Part shown: positions 11,770 to 23,365 of the stretch, in pieces
Position numbering within the stretch: position 1 is the first letter of the stretch
Layout: every line of letters begins with the position of its first letter
Origin: Camillea tinctor
Taxonomy: Eukaryota > Ascomycota > Sordariomycetes > Xylariales > Xylariaceae
NCBI GenBank assembly: GCA_022578605.1
Contig: MU394085.1
Coordinates: 1 to 64,000, forward strand
Reading direction: 5' to 3'
DNA length: 64,000 bases
Position numbers and translations under genes: made by a program
The notes under the pieces: model-generated
Seen by the model: only the letters and a program-made list of their open reading frames with translations
Databases searched by the model: none
What the model was told of the DNA's origin: nothing

Positions 11770-14514
11770 ATGGCCTCGAGCTCGGCGGTGCAGCTCCTGC
11801 AAAGCTCTGCATCATCAGCTAGCCATCATCCACGCGCCAGCACCGCGCCAGTTCTCGAATTTGTCTGTTTGTTCACCCATGACCTTCGGAGGAAGCAGAA
11901 GCGCTGGCAAGATGGACGTCTCAAATATCATACATTCAATAAACGTGTTATGGTTTACGATGAACGTGGTAACTTTATAGGCGATACTCATTGGTGCGAG
12001 GACTACGGTTTTGGTGAAGGCGAAGAACTGCAGCTTGAAAGGGGCAGCAGCATTGTTCAGGTAGCCGAGTGTGTTGGGAGTCGGGATCAAGATTTATCTG
12101 AGCTGGTCGACAAGAGAGCCCAGGAAAAGGTCAGGCGACAATCAGCCGCTCTTGCGCGACGAGCTCCTGCAGTTGAATCTTCGACGCCCCAGGCCGCCAC
12201 TCCTCACTTTCAATTACAACAAAAACCACTACATAGCCTGATTGGCACGCCTACAGGGCATCATGGCCGTGCAGCTATGCCCACGGAATCGCCTTACGAA
12301 GAAAGGCAAAAACAGGTAGCTTCACCTCTAGATGATAATGCCCGGCCAGCAAAGCGAAGGAAACGGGATCCATCGCCACCAAGCAAAAGCGGCTATGCCC
12401 AGAGTCTATTTGGAGCTACCTTGACTCTATCTGGACGGCCTATGAGCTCAGCTCCTATCCGTCATCAACCTTCTAAGGCGCTACCTGTCCGAGAAGACAA
12501 TTTAAACCCGGCATCCTCAGATCCAAGCCACCAAGATAGTGACCTGGATTCCGGACAAACAGCAACAAAACCCCATCTAGCTCCCAAAAGCCGGCGGCCG
12601 GGGCTTCTAAACGTTCAACCAGGAAGCTCCCTCCTGAAAATCAAACCATCGAGACCCGCAAGCCCCCCAGCACAGTCTATAGCCATAGACGCCACGGGCT
12701 TGTCATCATCTCCACCAGGACATAAGATTGATGATGTCCAGAGAAGCCCGTCTCGCTCTACTATATCCCACACTAAAAAGTCGGGATCTAAGAAGGTCGA
12801 GAAGGCAAAGTCCCTTAAAACGCAAAATCCACTTCGATCAGCATCAATAAATCGGAACCTGTGTAATCCTCGGGGAAGCGGTGACACGTTGCTAAAGGTC
12901 AATGCTGAGCATGTTTCCGATGATAGCATTTCTATTAAGCATCCAGTGGAGGGAGTAGAAGACGGGCAACCACGAACAAGCAGACCTAAAATGGCAAGTC
13001 GAAAACGAAACCATTTATCGATTGTAGCGGCACCGGATGCATCGAAAATAGTCGACCTCACTTCTGAAAAAGAGCCACTTCTCACAGAACCGCCATCAGT
13101 GAATGAACCCAGGACGGAGCTGCGTATCAAGCCACGCAAGAAAAGGGGCCTATTAATGATGTCCGAGAAGGGAGCCGTTGACAACTCCATATCGATGCAC
13201 AATAAACCAAAGACCCGAAAGCATCGTGACCCCCCAATCAAATCATTCGAACGGCTATCTGTCGATAGTGTGGGTGAAACAGGGTCTATGGAAGAGGGGC
13301 CACTAGCTGGTAAAAGTTCAGATGATGCAGCACAGCCTACTCAAGATAATACTAGATTGGTCGGCGATGGTCCGTACGACCCTACAGATGTAGACAAACC
13401 ACAAAGGGAAACGCAAGGAAGGGACACAATCGCAATTCAAAAATTAAGGCGAAAGAGTAGGAGAGAAGCGAACCCTTCAGGGTCAAGCGAAGAAATGACG
13501 GCAGGAAAGCAAAACAGAGCTTCGTCTGTCAAGAGCTACACCCAAAATAAAGATAAGACCGGCTCATCTTATATGGATCAAGGTCATCACGATCCTAGTC
13601 CTTTCGACGACGATTCATCTGAAGAAAGAATGCCACGGGGTCGGAGGAACAAAACTAGGGAACAAACGGTCATTCAAAGTCTAGAACATCAAAGCGATGA
13701 TCAGGCGAATGAAGACAGCCCTCCTCGGAAAAGACGTTCATTGCGAAGGAAAAATACTCCAAGTGAAGTTGTAGAAGAATATGATGAGCCCGAGAGCCCA
13801 CCGCCACCACGGTTAGCTCATCTCGGCCGCAGGAATATACGCAGTAAAGAAGTGATTGGATTCATATTCGATGATGACGACGTGAAGCCGATTTCTCGCA
13901 GCAACTCAGAATCGATTGACCAGGCATCCGAAGTTTGCGTACATCCAGACAAATCTGCTATTGAGATATTACCAGCTACATCAAAAAACGCCACAATTGA
14001 AACACCAGAGGCCACAGATTCTCGAGTCCAAGATCAAATCACAGATTCTGAGAATGAGTCATTAACCACGAAGCCAAGATGCGAGCAAGGAGGTGACCCC
14101 CAATATCCCTCTGTACCCCCAGCACCACTAGCCAAGATACCACTGCAAAGGCAAGACAGTACGATGTCAAATCCATCCACCATGGGGGTGGACAAACCTA
14201 CCGTTTCACTTGCCCAGTCAACAGTAGCAAAGCCACAAAATGTGCCGATTCCTAAACTTATTAACCCGGCCACCAGGGGTAAGAAAGCCGCTAAACCGTC
14301 AGATGCTGCTGGGCAAATGCCCATATGTCCTTTACCGTCGGAAGTAGGACCACACATGACATCAAATCCAGAACAGCCGCCAAATCCTAGGAAGAGGCCA
14401 GGGCTGGCGAATGGTAAGGCGGCTTCGGCAGCAATGCCCGGATTCGCCCGAGCGAATGGAGGACCATGGAGCAGAGAGGCACACGACCTCTTTGAATTTC
14501 GTCGACCATCATAG
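11770..14514 (+). CDS. DUF2439 protein of the ZGRF1/Mte1/Dbl2 family
   Basis: Single-exon gene of 914 aa. The N-terminal block at about residues 29-115 is the DUF2439 signature: LEFVCLFTHDLRRKQKRWQDG, KYHTFNKRVMVYDERGNFIGDTHW, then GEELQLERGSSIVQV. In yeast Mte1, fission yeast Dbl2 and the N-terminus of human ZGRF1, this domain marks proteins that work with Mph1/FANCM-type helicases on D-loops, crossover control and telomeres. The rest (about 120-890) is disordered, Ser/Pro/Lys-rich and full of basic patches (KRRKRDPSPPSKSG, KSRRPG), suiting a nuclear scaffold. The extreme C-terminus, GPWSREAHDLFEFRRPS, looks like a short conserved tail; I recall similar endings in fungal relatives. No helicase domain is present, so this is the Mte1/Dbl2-like stand-alone form. 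The first in-frame ATG has a good context (AAAGATGG). Orthology is inferred. Confidence 0.88.
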   Translation: MASSSAVQLLQSSASSASHHPRASTAPVLEFVCLFTHDLRRKQKRWQDGRLKYHTFNKRVMVYDERGNFIGDTHWCEDYGFGEGEELQLERGSSIVQVAECVGSRDQDLSELVDKRAQEKVRRQSAALARRAPAVESSTPQAATPHFQLQQKPLHSLIGTPTGHHGRAAMPTESPYEERQKQVASPLDDNARPAKRRKRDPSPPSKSGYAQSLFGATLTLSGRPMSSAPIRHQPSKALPVREDNLNPASSDPSHQDSDLDSGQTATKPHLAPKSRRPGLLNVQPGSSLLKIKPSRPASPPAQSIAIDATGLSSSPPGHKIDDVQRSPSRSTISHTKKSGSKKVEKAKSLKTQNPLRSASINRNLCNPRGSGDTLLKVNAEHVSDDSISIKHPVEGVEDGQPRTSRPKMASRKRNHLSIVAAPDASKIVDLTSEKEPLLTEPPSVNEPRTELRIKPRKKRGLLMMSEKGAVDNSISMHNKPKTRKHRDPPIKSFERLSVDSVGETGSMEEGPLAGKSSDDAAQPTQDNTRLVGDGPYDPTDVDKPQRETQGRDTIAIQKLRRKSRREANPSGSSEEMTAGKQNRASSVKSYTQNKDKTGSSYMDQGHHDPSPFDDDSSEERMPRGRRNKTREQTVIQSLEHQSDDQANEDSPPRKRRSLRRKNTPSEVVEEYDEPESPPPPRLAHLGRRNIRSKEVIGFIFDDDDVKPISRSNSESIDQASEVCVHPDKSAIEILPATSKNATIETPEATDSRVQDQITDSENESLTTKPRCEQGGDPQYPSVPPAPLAKIPLQRQDSTMSNPSTMGVDKPTVSLAQSTVAKPQNVPIPKLINPATRGKKAAKPSDAAGQMPICPLPSEVGPHMTSNPEQPPNPRKRPGLANGKAASAAMPGFARANGGPWSREAHDLFEFRRPS

Positions 14515-16504
14515 CTATAAACTGGTAGTAGTTCTAGGGTGTGTTCATCATTAGATTAGGTCAGTGAAACCCGTCACTTGACGAAAAAAAAAAGGATGAA
14601 TTAGGTCGTTCATTACTCGCTAGCCTCGAATAGGGTGTTTTCTAAAGAGCCTCGATATAGGCGAAACAACGGATGCCACCCATATTTGGGGCGTCCTAAA
14701 CACATGGAAGAAAGACCTGCATATGACCGTTGTAGGGCTATAGAGACAGACACCCACCCAGGCCTACCTAGTCCTTGGGTTAAACCATAGATCTACATTG
14801 TGAGAAGCTAGCTATGTAGGGAAAGGAACCCTTTTCCTTCGCATGAACAGGTAGCCACGTGCAGTGGGGAGTATGTAGATTATACGTCTACCCAGGATAT
14901 AGGTTGAATGGGCAAGGAGGAGGAAAGGGGGGAAGAGAAGAAGGGGGGAGAGGATCTCATGGACTGGCACCACTTACATGTCACCGGTTAGCCACATGTG
15001 GCTGTTACTATGTAACTTATGGAAGTATTGCCTAGGTAAGTTTCCTATGCCACCTGCAAGTATGTGCCTAAGATAGACGACCTTACGAACTTAGGCATCC
15101 AATTGCCTTCCATAGGTATTGTACAGTACTCCGTACTTGCGCTGTACTAAGTAAGCTGGGTGGGGGCCAAAATAAAAAAAGGACAATTGCAAAAGAATTG
15201 TCAGCGGGCATTTCCGACGTGGGAAAAGAGGTACCTTTGTGTGTTGTGCAAGGAGTACAGGTAATGAGCAAGGAGCAATGAGCCGAGTCAGATAGATAAA
15301 CCGACGAAGGTATGAGATGGGAGTATGAGACGGAACGAATATAGAAAAGTTGCAAGAATAGTTACTTTTCGCCTACCTACAGAACACAGTTCAGCAGCTG
15401 AGCTGCTGCTGATTATTGGAGTTTGCATTCTTATTGAGGTACAGTATACCCAATCAATGCTGGCCAATCCCTCCTTTGCTGGCCTGAGAACTAAGGATAC
15501 CCTTGTAGGCGATGTGCCTATGAATTAGTAAGTAAGTACAGTATCTAAGTTTTCATAGGTACACCTGGCACTGGCACTAAACTAGGTTAGTAAACACCCT
15601 GACACCAGACCCTTCTACTCTTTTTTTTTTTTTTTTTTTTCATCCTTCCCCTCCACTCCCACTTTACATTGACAGGTTCCAAATCCTCCACCCACCGAAT
15701 TGATCTCGAAATGAGTTTTAGGACAAGTCTTGTCTTCCTTTCCTCCTCTCAAAAAAGAAGCACATTTTATTAAACTAAAACGAATATATTATTATTATAG
15801 CAATTCCTAAAACAACAGCACAAAAGTTCCTATTGAGAACCTGTGTCTGCCCAATGCTCATCTGCAAAGACCAAGACCTCACTAGAGCAGATGACGTATA
15901 TATGCTTTTTTCTTTTTTTCTTTTCATACGGCTCTAGTTGTAGAAGGCTCACAACAGCCTCAATGAACAACACGTTAAGTCACAACCGGTGTGGATAAGT
16001 ACTGGATACCAAGGTACATACGTAGTGTACATATACAGTATACATGTATGTATGTCTACGTCTACTTGGTTAGCTGAACGCCTGCTGTCAGCCTCGACCC
16101 AAATGTCACACCCCCCCATGCGACTGCGCCGGGTGTTTTGTCCTTCTCCTCAACTTTTCTCAACTCACCCCGACTTTTTAAAACTTCGATACTCCCAACT
16201 CCTAAACAAGTGTGTATCTGAGTTGCTTGCCATATATTCCCCTACCCACCATCTCTTCTCTTTCTGTTACTTAAACCTATCTCGTCTCTCTGCCCCTCCC
16301 CCTCCCCCCTTTTCTTCTTTCTCCCTTCCCCTTGCCCCTTGTCGCTACTAGGTATACTTTCTCTTCCTTCGGTTTAGAATAACAGAATAAGGCAGCCAGC
16401 CTTCCGGAGCGTATGTGCCTGTTAAGCGAGGCCTTACCCTCGGCGTCAAAGAGAAACCCTTACCGTTTACTTCCTATTATTCTGCACCCGTATACGTAAC
16501 ATAT
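14515..16504. other. Intergenic region and 5' leader of the next gene
   Basis: No convincing gene. G/A-rich DNA (AAGGAGGAGGAAAGGGGGGAAGAG, about 14914-14950) follows the preceding gene. A run of about 22 thymines lies at 15619-15640. From about 16100 the plus strand becomes pyrimidine-rich (CTCCCCCTCCCCCC near 16300), typical of a fungal promoter or 5' UTR for the gene that starts at 16505. The reading frame at 15989-16351 is this low-complexity leader. Confidence 0.55.
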
Positions 16505-18479
16505 ATGGCGACATCTAATACTAATCACATGGTTCCCTTGAAACCAAAGCTCATCCCCAAGTCGGAGGGCGGGCACAGAAAATATCTAATCGACTCGACT
16601 CCCGAGATCCAGACATGTTATAACAAGGTTCGAGCAGACATAGAACGCAACGTGACCCAGAATCTTTTACAGCCACCACCAACGCCGCATTCTGCTCGCA
16701 GCCCGAGTGATGAACCCTATGTCAGCCGAAGCCCAAATCTTACTCCCTCGCCCGTAACTGGGTTTGATGATCCCAACCATGGCTCGAACCCTCAAGGCAC
16801 AACCGAGCCGAGACGAAAACGAGGCAGGCGGAAAGGCCCTCTCAACATGCAGACAAGAATCAACACTGCATTCAAGCGAAAAACAAAACTTATCTGCAAA
16901 GAGCACCGGCTGAAAAAAACAGCGGTACACTTCCCTTCCACATGTTCCAATCCACCGCATGTCCAGAGTATAGCTGCTAATTGATCCGTAAACACCAGTG
17001 CGAATGTTTCGATTTCAGCCGATTGGAGGAATACTACCCAGGTCCTCAGGTACAAGAGCCTTCCGATCGCTCCATAGCACCAAGCCCCTCCACGAGCCAG
17101 ACTTGGGTGCCTATGACGTCCCCTTTTGAGAGAACGTCGTATGTTGATCTGCTGGGAACCGGCGATCTGATGGGAACCGGCGGCGCTGTGTCTATGCCCT
17201 CTCACCAAAATGATGAAATAAATGAGCTCGAGAGTCCTCTCGGCATAACAACTACCATGCGATCTAATGTTCACTCTATAATGAGCTTCGATCTCCATTC
17301 AGCAGCCTCTGTTGCCGCGTTAGCACAAACATCGATTGGACAGCCCTACCACCCCGGCGCAGATACCAACACACGTGTTGACCAGACTCCTGAGCAACTC
17401 GGGCTAATACCTGTCGGCAGTGAAATGCTAGGATACCGCACCCGGTGGCAATGTGAATTTAAACCTTTGATGGATAATACATTAGAAACGTCATCGGAAA
17501 CTTGCTCTTGGACTGGTCCGTTCTCAAGGCTAAGTTCCCATTTCCGGCAATGCCACCAAACCTTCGACTCGGAACGTTATTGGTCTAAGTGCACTCGCTG
17601 CGCGACACTCAAAGAGGGCTTGTTAAGCGAAACCTGTACGGGAAGTAATTGCTCTGGTGCCCTGTGGCAGAGATGGGTATACGGCTCCAATGTTGAGGAG
17701 TCCATTCCCGAGTCGGTACCTACCTTCACTCAGTCCGGCGCATCTGAAAGCGGGTTCTCATCGAATCTGGATCCCTTCTGGAATTATCCAAATTCGAGCG
17801 GCACAGAGCCGTCAAACTATTGGTACCCCTCCTACTCAACCACCAGTAGCTACTATGATCATTCAATCAACGGTGACAATGCGTCCGAGGCGTACGACGA
17901 CAGCTTCTGCGGAACGCATGATAGTCGTCCACAGCTTCTATGTCCCCTCCGCATCCAAACCAACCGACGTGAGCGCAAACGGCGTGCCAGTCATCTAGTC
18001 ACTCAACTGACATGTAATAGGGCACCGCCGTCTAAGTCATCACCTAGCCGGATTCGAGTACGACTCTCCCGCTACTCCAAGCTATCCTGGCAGCAACTTG
18101 TCCCCATAATATTCCCGTTAATTGCCACTATTATTCGTGACGGCTATTGGCGCTCGGGCGATGGGGCCACAGCTCCCAGCTTCAGCGGAGACTCCTGTGC
18201 TCTCCGTTGCTGGTCTCTCATCATGCTGGTGATCGGGTTCCTAACGACCTGGATCTTGAAGGATAGCACGAGTCGGAGAATGAACAAGGTCGGTGCAAGC
18301 CCTTCACACTGTTTATCCCCGATTGGGGGGGTCACATGATGTAGTTTAGTAAATGCTGATGTTCGTCGTTGCAGGATGATATTCGTTGTCGCGAACCTCG
18401 TAGTCGAGAGGTCTTCGAAAATGTCAGTATACCGCCGTATACCAAGCAGTACTCGTCTTGGTCGGCAAATTCGAACTAA
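16505..18479 (+). CDS. Putative Cys/His-rich regulator with two C-terminal hydrophobic segments
   Basis: Proposed exons are 16505-16924, 16999-18288 and 18375-18479, giving 604 aa. The first intron joins KKTA to CECFDFSRLEEYY in phase 0, creating a compact Cys/His block (CKEHRLKKTACECFDFSRLEE, about 131-151) right after a basic KRGRRKGPL patch. From memory this resembles fungal proteins with a degenerate Zn-cluster-like N-terminus. A second Cys/His region at about 291-360 contains CSWTGPFSRLSSHFRQCH (C-x11-H-x4-H) and then CTRC plus CTGSNC, which could bind zinc. Two hydrophobic stretches (about 506-520 and 545-563) suggest a C-terminal membrane anchor. The last intron uses a weak donor (GTCGGT at 18289), but splicing it gives a sensible tail ending SSWSANSN. 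If unspliced, the protein stops at 18339. The preferred ATG is the first in frame. Function is not known; a membrane-tethered DNA-binding protein is an inference. Confidence 0.7.
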
Positions 18480-18624
18480 AAACTTTGAGCACCTGAAGTT
18501 AAAATGAGGCGCTTTCATTTTTTCCCCATCTCACGCTAGACAAGTAAAGGAGCCATCCTGCTGTTGCACCGTCATTCCCCGCTTTCTCATTCCTGTTCAA
18601 GTCGGTTATACCCTATACCCCCCC

Positions 18625-18657
18625 CCAACCTTTCTATTGTGTTATATGAAAGGTTGG
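18625..18657. repeat. Stem-loop in presumed 3' UTR
   Basis: Arms CCAACCTTTC (18625-18634) and GAAAGGTTGG (18648-18657) are perfectly complementary over 10 nt with a 13-nt loop. They lie about 145 nt after the preceding stop codon, so they are probably within or near that gene's 3' UTR. Confidence 0.55.
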
Positions 18658-19508
18658 CATTTTCATCAACGTCTCGGTTATAGGCAGTTGTACTTATTTC
18701 CTTTCTTTCTTATTTCCTTTTTTTTCTTCGGAAATACCCCAAAATCGGCTGGCTGGTCTTAGCATATTGGAGGGCGTAGCAAAGAAAAGCAGTATTCGCT
18801 GCGAAAAGTTAAACTCGATTTCTTGTGAGCTGGATTAATTGGTCCAAGGCATTGTCAAGGGAAAAGGGGGATATGTATTGGGCGTCTACCAAGGATGATT
18901 AGGGATTGAGTAATGAATGTATAATGAATGATTTTTTTTTCTTTTTCTTTATCACTCTTTATGTTTTCTGGAAACAACGAGATTTGGGTTGAGATGAGTT
19001 GAATTGCTTTTTTGTTGGACTTCTTAGCTTAGATATATAGAATTCCGAGAGCGTGGGGGGAGCTTAAGGAAGGAAGATGAAGGAAGGGAGGCAGTTCAAA
19101 TCCTGGGAGGACTCCATCCATCCATCATTCATCCTAATACCAACTTTTCTATTTACATCCTTCCAAATATTCATTTCTTCCCATTGAAAAAAAAAACGCC
19201 TCCCCATATATTTGACTAGGTTTAAGGTAACCTACCTACCTACCAAATCTTCTCCTAGGTTGACTTGTTAATTGAAGCTGATTCCAATTGGACATGGGAG
19301 GTTTTACAGGATAGAGGTTTTTGTGGTTTACTAGGCTATGTTAATGGGTTTATGCACTTAGCCGCTTCTTTTTTTTTTAACTCCCCGTGATATGTTAGGT
19401 CAATTACTAGGTAGCCAGTCGGTTCAGATAGTTATGGCCCAGGGGAGGCGAGTGCGAGGGAGGCGCTTAGCTTGCAAGGGTGGCTAGGTTAGGGGACTGC
19501 GGATGGAT

Positions 19509-19645
19509 GGGGGGGGGGGGGGGGGGGGGGGGGGTGTTTTTTTTTTTTTTTTTAAAATTTTAAATGAAAATTTAATTTTTTTAAGAATTTTTTAATTTTA
19601 AAGTAGTTGTGATGGGGTTTTTTTATTTTGGNNNNNNNNNNACCG

Positions 19646-19702
<57 letters not shown>
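19509..19702. other. Assembly gap flanked by homopolymer runs
   Basis: A run of about 26 G (19509-19534), a T run, a low-complexity A/T stretch, ten N bases (19632-19641) and then 57 consecutive C (19646-19702). The opposite-strand homopolymers on either side of the N block point to a collapsed or mis-joined G/C tract, not to reliable sequence. Confidence 0.9.
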
Positions 19703-21014
19703 ATGGTTTGGGTTGATTGGTTGTATTGTTATGGCAATGCCTTCTTGTGTATATCGAGAGAAATGTACTAGGTTAGCTAACAGCTAGGCGGAATTGGAGA
19801 TTATCTCTGGAAATACGAGATGATGGAAGGGAAATGAAATAGATCAGGTAAAATGCATAGAAGAAATTGGGGAAATATGGTATATTCAGAGGTACCTAAT
19901 CTTCGTATTAGGTGAATTAACCTCATTACTTTGTTTTGGGGGAAGGGTTTAGGGGAGGGTTAGTTTACACGCGTGGCTTGTGAGAGGTCTGTCGAGAGAG
20001 GGAGAGCAGAGCTGTTGTGTTGATGATAGGTGCTAGGTTAGGTCAATACCGATTCATGCACATCCCCCCATCATCGCCAGCTTGGAAGTTGATTTACCTC
20101 GATCTATTACATGTTTTGCGTAGTACATACATACCATACCATACCTAACCAGCCTTACGGAAAAGACAGAGGGTGGGGGGTGTGGGCTTTAGATAGATTA
20201 GGTAGACATATTAAGAGAGACATGCAGGTTTGAAATGCTGGTGACTGATTTCCCTCTCTGTGATGATGTGATGATGTTAAGGCATTTAGGCAGACTCGTT
20301 TTCTTTTTGTGGTTATGCACTTGCGCGCGCGAGCGTGTGCGTGTGTGTGTGCCTCTCTCTCTCTTGGTTCCTTTTCCCTTTTCTTAGGGATTCATCGGTG
20401 TTCTGGTCGGTCGTAGGTCATAACTCCCTCACGAGGCGACTATATCGTAGGGAAAGGGCATCATGTACTAACTACCTCTACCCTCTACGAGATATGTAAG
20501 TTAGGTAGACAGATAGGATAGCATAGGGTATATGGGGTTTTTTTTTGAGTCATCGTATGTGCATATAATCTACGTACGTATGGTACATATGGGATGGCAT
20601 GTTAGGTACTTGTAAGTAAAGCGACTATTAGGTAGTATAAGTGGGTGGTGGGTGGTATGTATCCTTCTTTCGTGCGCGTGTGCGTACATACATGCACCAA
20701 CTTTCTCAAAGAAGGTATCGGTAAGTTCAAATAAGAGTCACAATGCTATGTATGTATTATACCTACCTAGGTTAAGGTATACTGGTATGGTAAGTAGGAT
20801 TGCATGTGGTAGAGTAGAGGGGAAATGACTGATAGGCAGAGCTACTACTATGTTATAAATTCGAGTCTAGTCAATTGATCGAGATCTATCAATTCACCAA
20901 TGAAACTTTCTCTTGTTTCTTTTCGTTCCCTTTTCTGAGTGAATGGGGTTGAAATCCCGTCCCTTTTTACTCTGTTCTTTTTAATTGGTGTTATGGTCTG
21001 GGCCTGGGTTTAGT

Positions 21015-21048
21015 CTTGAGGTGCATGGAGGTTTTCATGCACCTCAAG
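21015..21048. repeat. 13-bp perfect stem-loop
   Basis: CTTGAGGTGCATG (21015-21027) and CATGCACCTCAAG (21036-21048) are exact reverse complements around an 8-nt spacer GAGGTTTT. No gene is adjacent (2.3 kb before the next start). It could be a structured ncRNA element or the footprint of a small inverted-repeat element; neither can be decided from sequence. Confidence 0.6.
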
Positions 21049-23365
21049 GTCGAGGTTGAGGTTGATTGAGTCAAACCCCGCGGTTATCAGGGGTTAGGAG
21101 GGGGTCAGAGCAAGGGAGCAGAAAGGGATCATGGGATGGGATGGGGAGGGAGGGGGAGGGGCCAAACCCTGGAACAGCACATTGACACATATTCATCCAT
21201 CAGCCCTACGAGAAGGTGGTCCGCGGACGAACCTAAACCGGACACAGACGTAAACTGACAAATCGAGGTAGAGATCAGATCTACCGGAGACATATTTGGT
21301 ACTTGAAGGGTCGAGATGAATAGACAGATCTAGGTAGCGGGATGATGTAGGGTAGTTAGATGTAAGCATGTGTGTATGTGAGCGTATGTAGCATATATAT
21401 GTGCACAACAGACAGCACAGCCCTTTAGCTATGTATGTATCCATGTGTGTAAAATGAAGATTATGTCATTTTTTCTTTTGCCTCCCACCCTTTTCCTAGG
21501 CACTTTATTATACGCCGAGGTAAGTAAGCAAGTGGCTATACTGTTTTGATGCTACCTACGACGGTATTGAGGCGATGATAAAAACAATAATAAAAAAAAA
21601 ACAATAAAAAAACAGAGCTGTAACAGCAGCACCGATGGGAAACTAATAGACATGCAACAACTTGGGGGGATTGGTCTAACATAATATAGACCGACTACCT
21701 ATTAGGAATTCTAAGCATCGTGTTACTTAATAGAGAGAAAGAAAGAGGCTGAGTGAGCTTTTGGTATGTTTAGTCCTGGATGTTTCAGTGAGAGAGGCGA
21801 ACAGATTAAAACAAAAAAAAGTTCTTGTTTTTTGTCATTTCCTTCTATTTTTGCTCTTATTAATAAAATCGATCGTGTTTCAGTTTTTGTCGTTTTATTT
21901 TTTATTTTTTCTATACGATTCAGACATGTCTCTGCCTGGCGATTATAGATGGATGTACGGAGTATTTGATGTAGGCTGACATATATCGTGTACTTTACAT
22001 TTATCCAACCCAACTAATTTACCACCTAATAATAGGTTAAGTTAGATAAGGTTGGTCACTCCCGTCCACATATGAATTGGTGTTTCTTTAGATCTCAACC
22101 TCGGTTTATTTTTTATTTTATTTTTTCTATCTAGGTATTAGTAGCTGTCTAGGTGGAAAGTTTCCATCCGTTAGAATTACTTTTTCGTCTTTTTCGTCTT
22201 ATTTTATCTCGATTCCCGCTAGATAGAATTAAACTATTACGACATGAGCCTAACGTAGTGCTACCTACCTATGACTTGTCATCATTTTTACTTCATTTGT
22301 TTTTGACTTTTTGCTTCATAAGTTCGAGATGACTGCAGTCGATGATCGCTTCCGGGATTCGAGGACAACCCCGGGGTTGGGCTGGTCGTGCCAAATTGCG
22401 TTTCAATCATTAGCGCCTGTGGGTCTTTGACTCATCCGCAACGAACCCCAAAAGGGTTGCCGAATGTATAAATGCCTGAGGCAGCACGGCGTAGTTCAGG
22501 ATTAAGGCAAGCTTTGTGTCCGAGGCTTAGCATTGTTAGCGCACTAGTGCCAGCTGTATGCATTCCCCTAACAATGGGTGGACTAGGGTACAATGCGATG
22601 GATTCTCGAAAGGCGCACTTCCTGGACAACTTGTCCTCCTCATTGGCTGCAGCCCTCCCCAAAAGACGCCCAGCGCTAAACCTTTTTAGCTCGCCGTATA
22701 CCCACCCCAAGTTCCCTCGCATGTTCTCCTTCAACCCCTGCTCCGCCCTTAAGCTGAATTGAGGCTTTGCAACTTGCTCTGCTTTTGGTTGCTTGGTTGC
22801 TTACCCAAAGGCCTCAGTCAGAAACTGAAATATCACCTTCTGACTCCCTCCCGGCTTGCACCCAGCTCTGTTCCCTTCTTGCTTTCTCTCTTTCTCTTTC
22901 TACCACCTTATCCAATATCCCCATATCACGATACTAACACTGATTCATTCTTCCCCGAAGAATCATCACCCCTCCACATTCGTTAGTTGGCATTGGGTCT
23001 TGATCGACTCGATCCCGTCTTACACGTATACCCTCACACTCACAACTGGCCCGAGCTAGGCCAGCGAGCTTGTGATCAAAGTAGCTTGATACATCTTGTT
23101 ACAGCTTGATAACACATTTCGAGTTGCAAGAAAGTACCTTACTAGCTCCACCACCCAAACCTCTCGGACAGGGTGAAAGAAGAAAGAAACATAGAAGAAA
23201 GTATTCGATAGTTCCTACAGTGTGTGTTCCGGTGTTTGCCGTGGATGACCACATTCTCCCCTGTTCAGGTTTCCCACACGATCCCAATCACTAATTGGCA
23301 TCACCACCTTCAACCTGGATACCCACAGCTTTTCCCCGTCTTCGATTGAGAACATCACCAGCGGA

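Larger units (their letters stand above)
18480..23365. other. Long intergenic region with assembly gap and upstream leader
   Basis: About 4.9 kb without a convincing gene. It contains stem-loops at 18625-18657 and 21015-21048, homopolymers and a gap at 19509-19702, and a GC/GT/CT microsatellite at 20323-20364. Many ACCTA/TAGGTA strings and AT-rich stretches with poly-T lie around 21590-22200. The part from about 22400 to 23365 is more GC-rich, with several short open frames on both strands. It is best read as the promoter and 5' UTR of the gene starting at 23366; CT-rich blocks at 22845-22975 fit that. Confidence 0.55.

Noticed and set aside
12615..13241. 208-codon minus-strand frame
   Set aside because: Antisense to the DUF2439 gene; no recognisable domain.
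22432..22762. Overlapping 96-100-codon frames on both strands
   Set aside because: No family resemblance or intron support; the position fits the promoter or 5' UTR of the 23366 gene.
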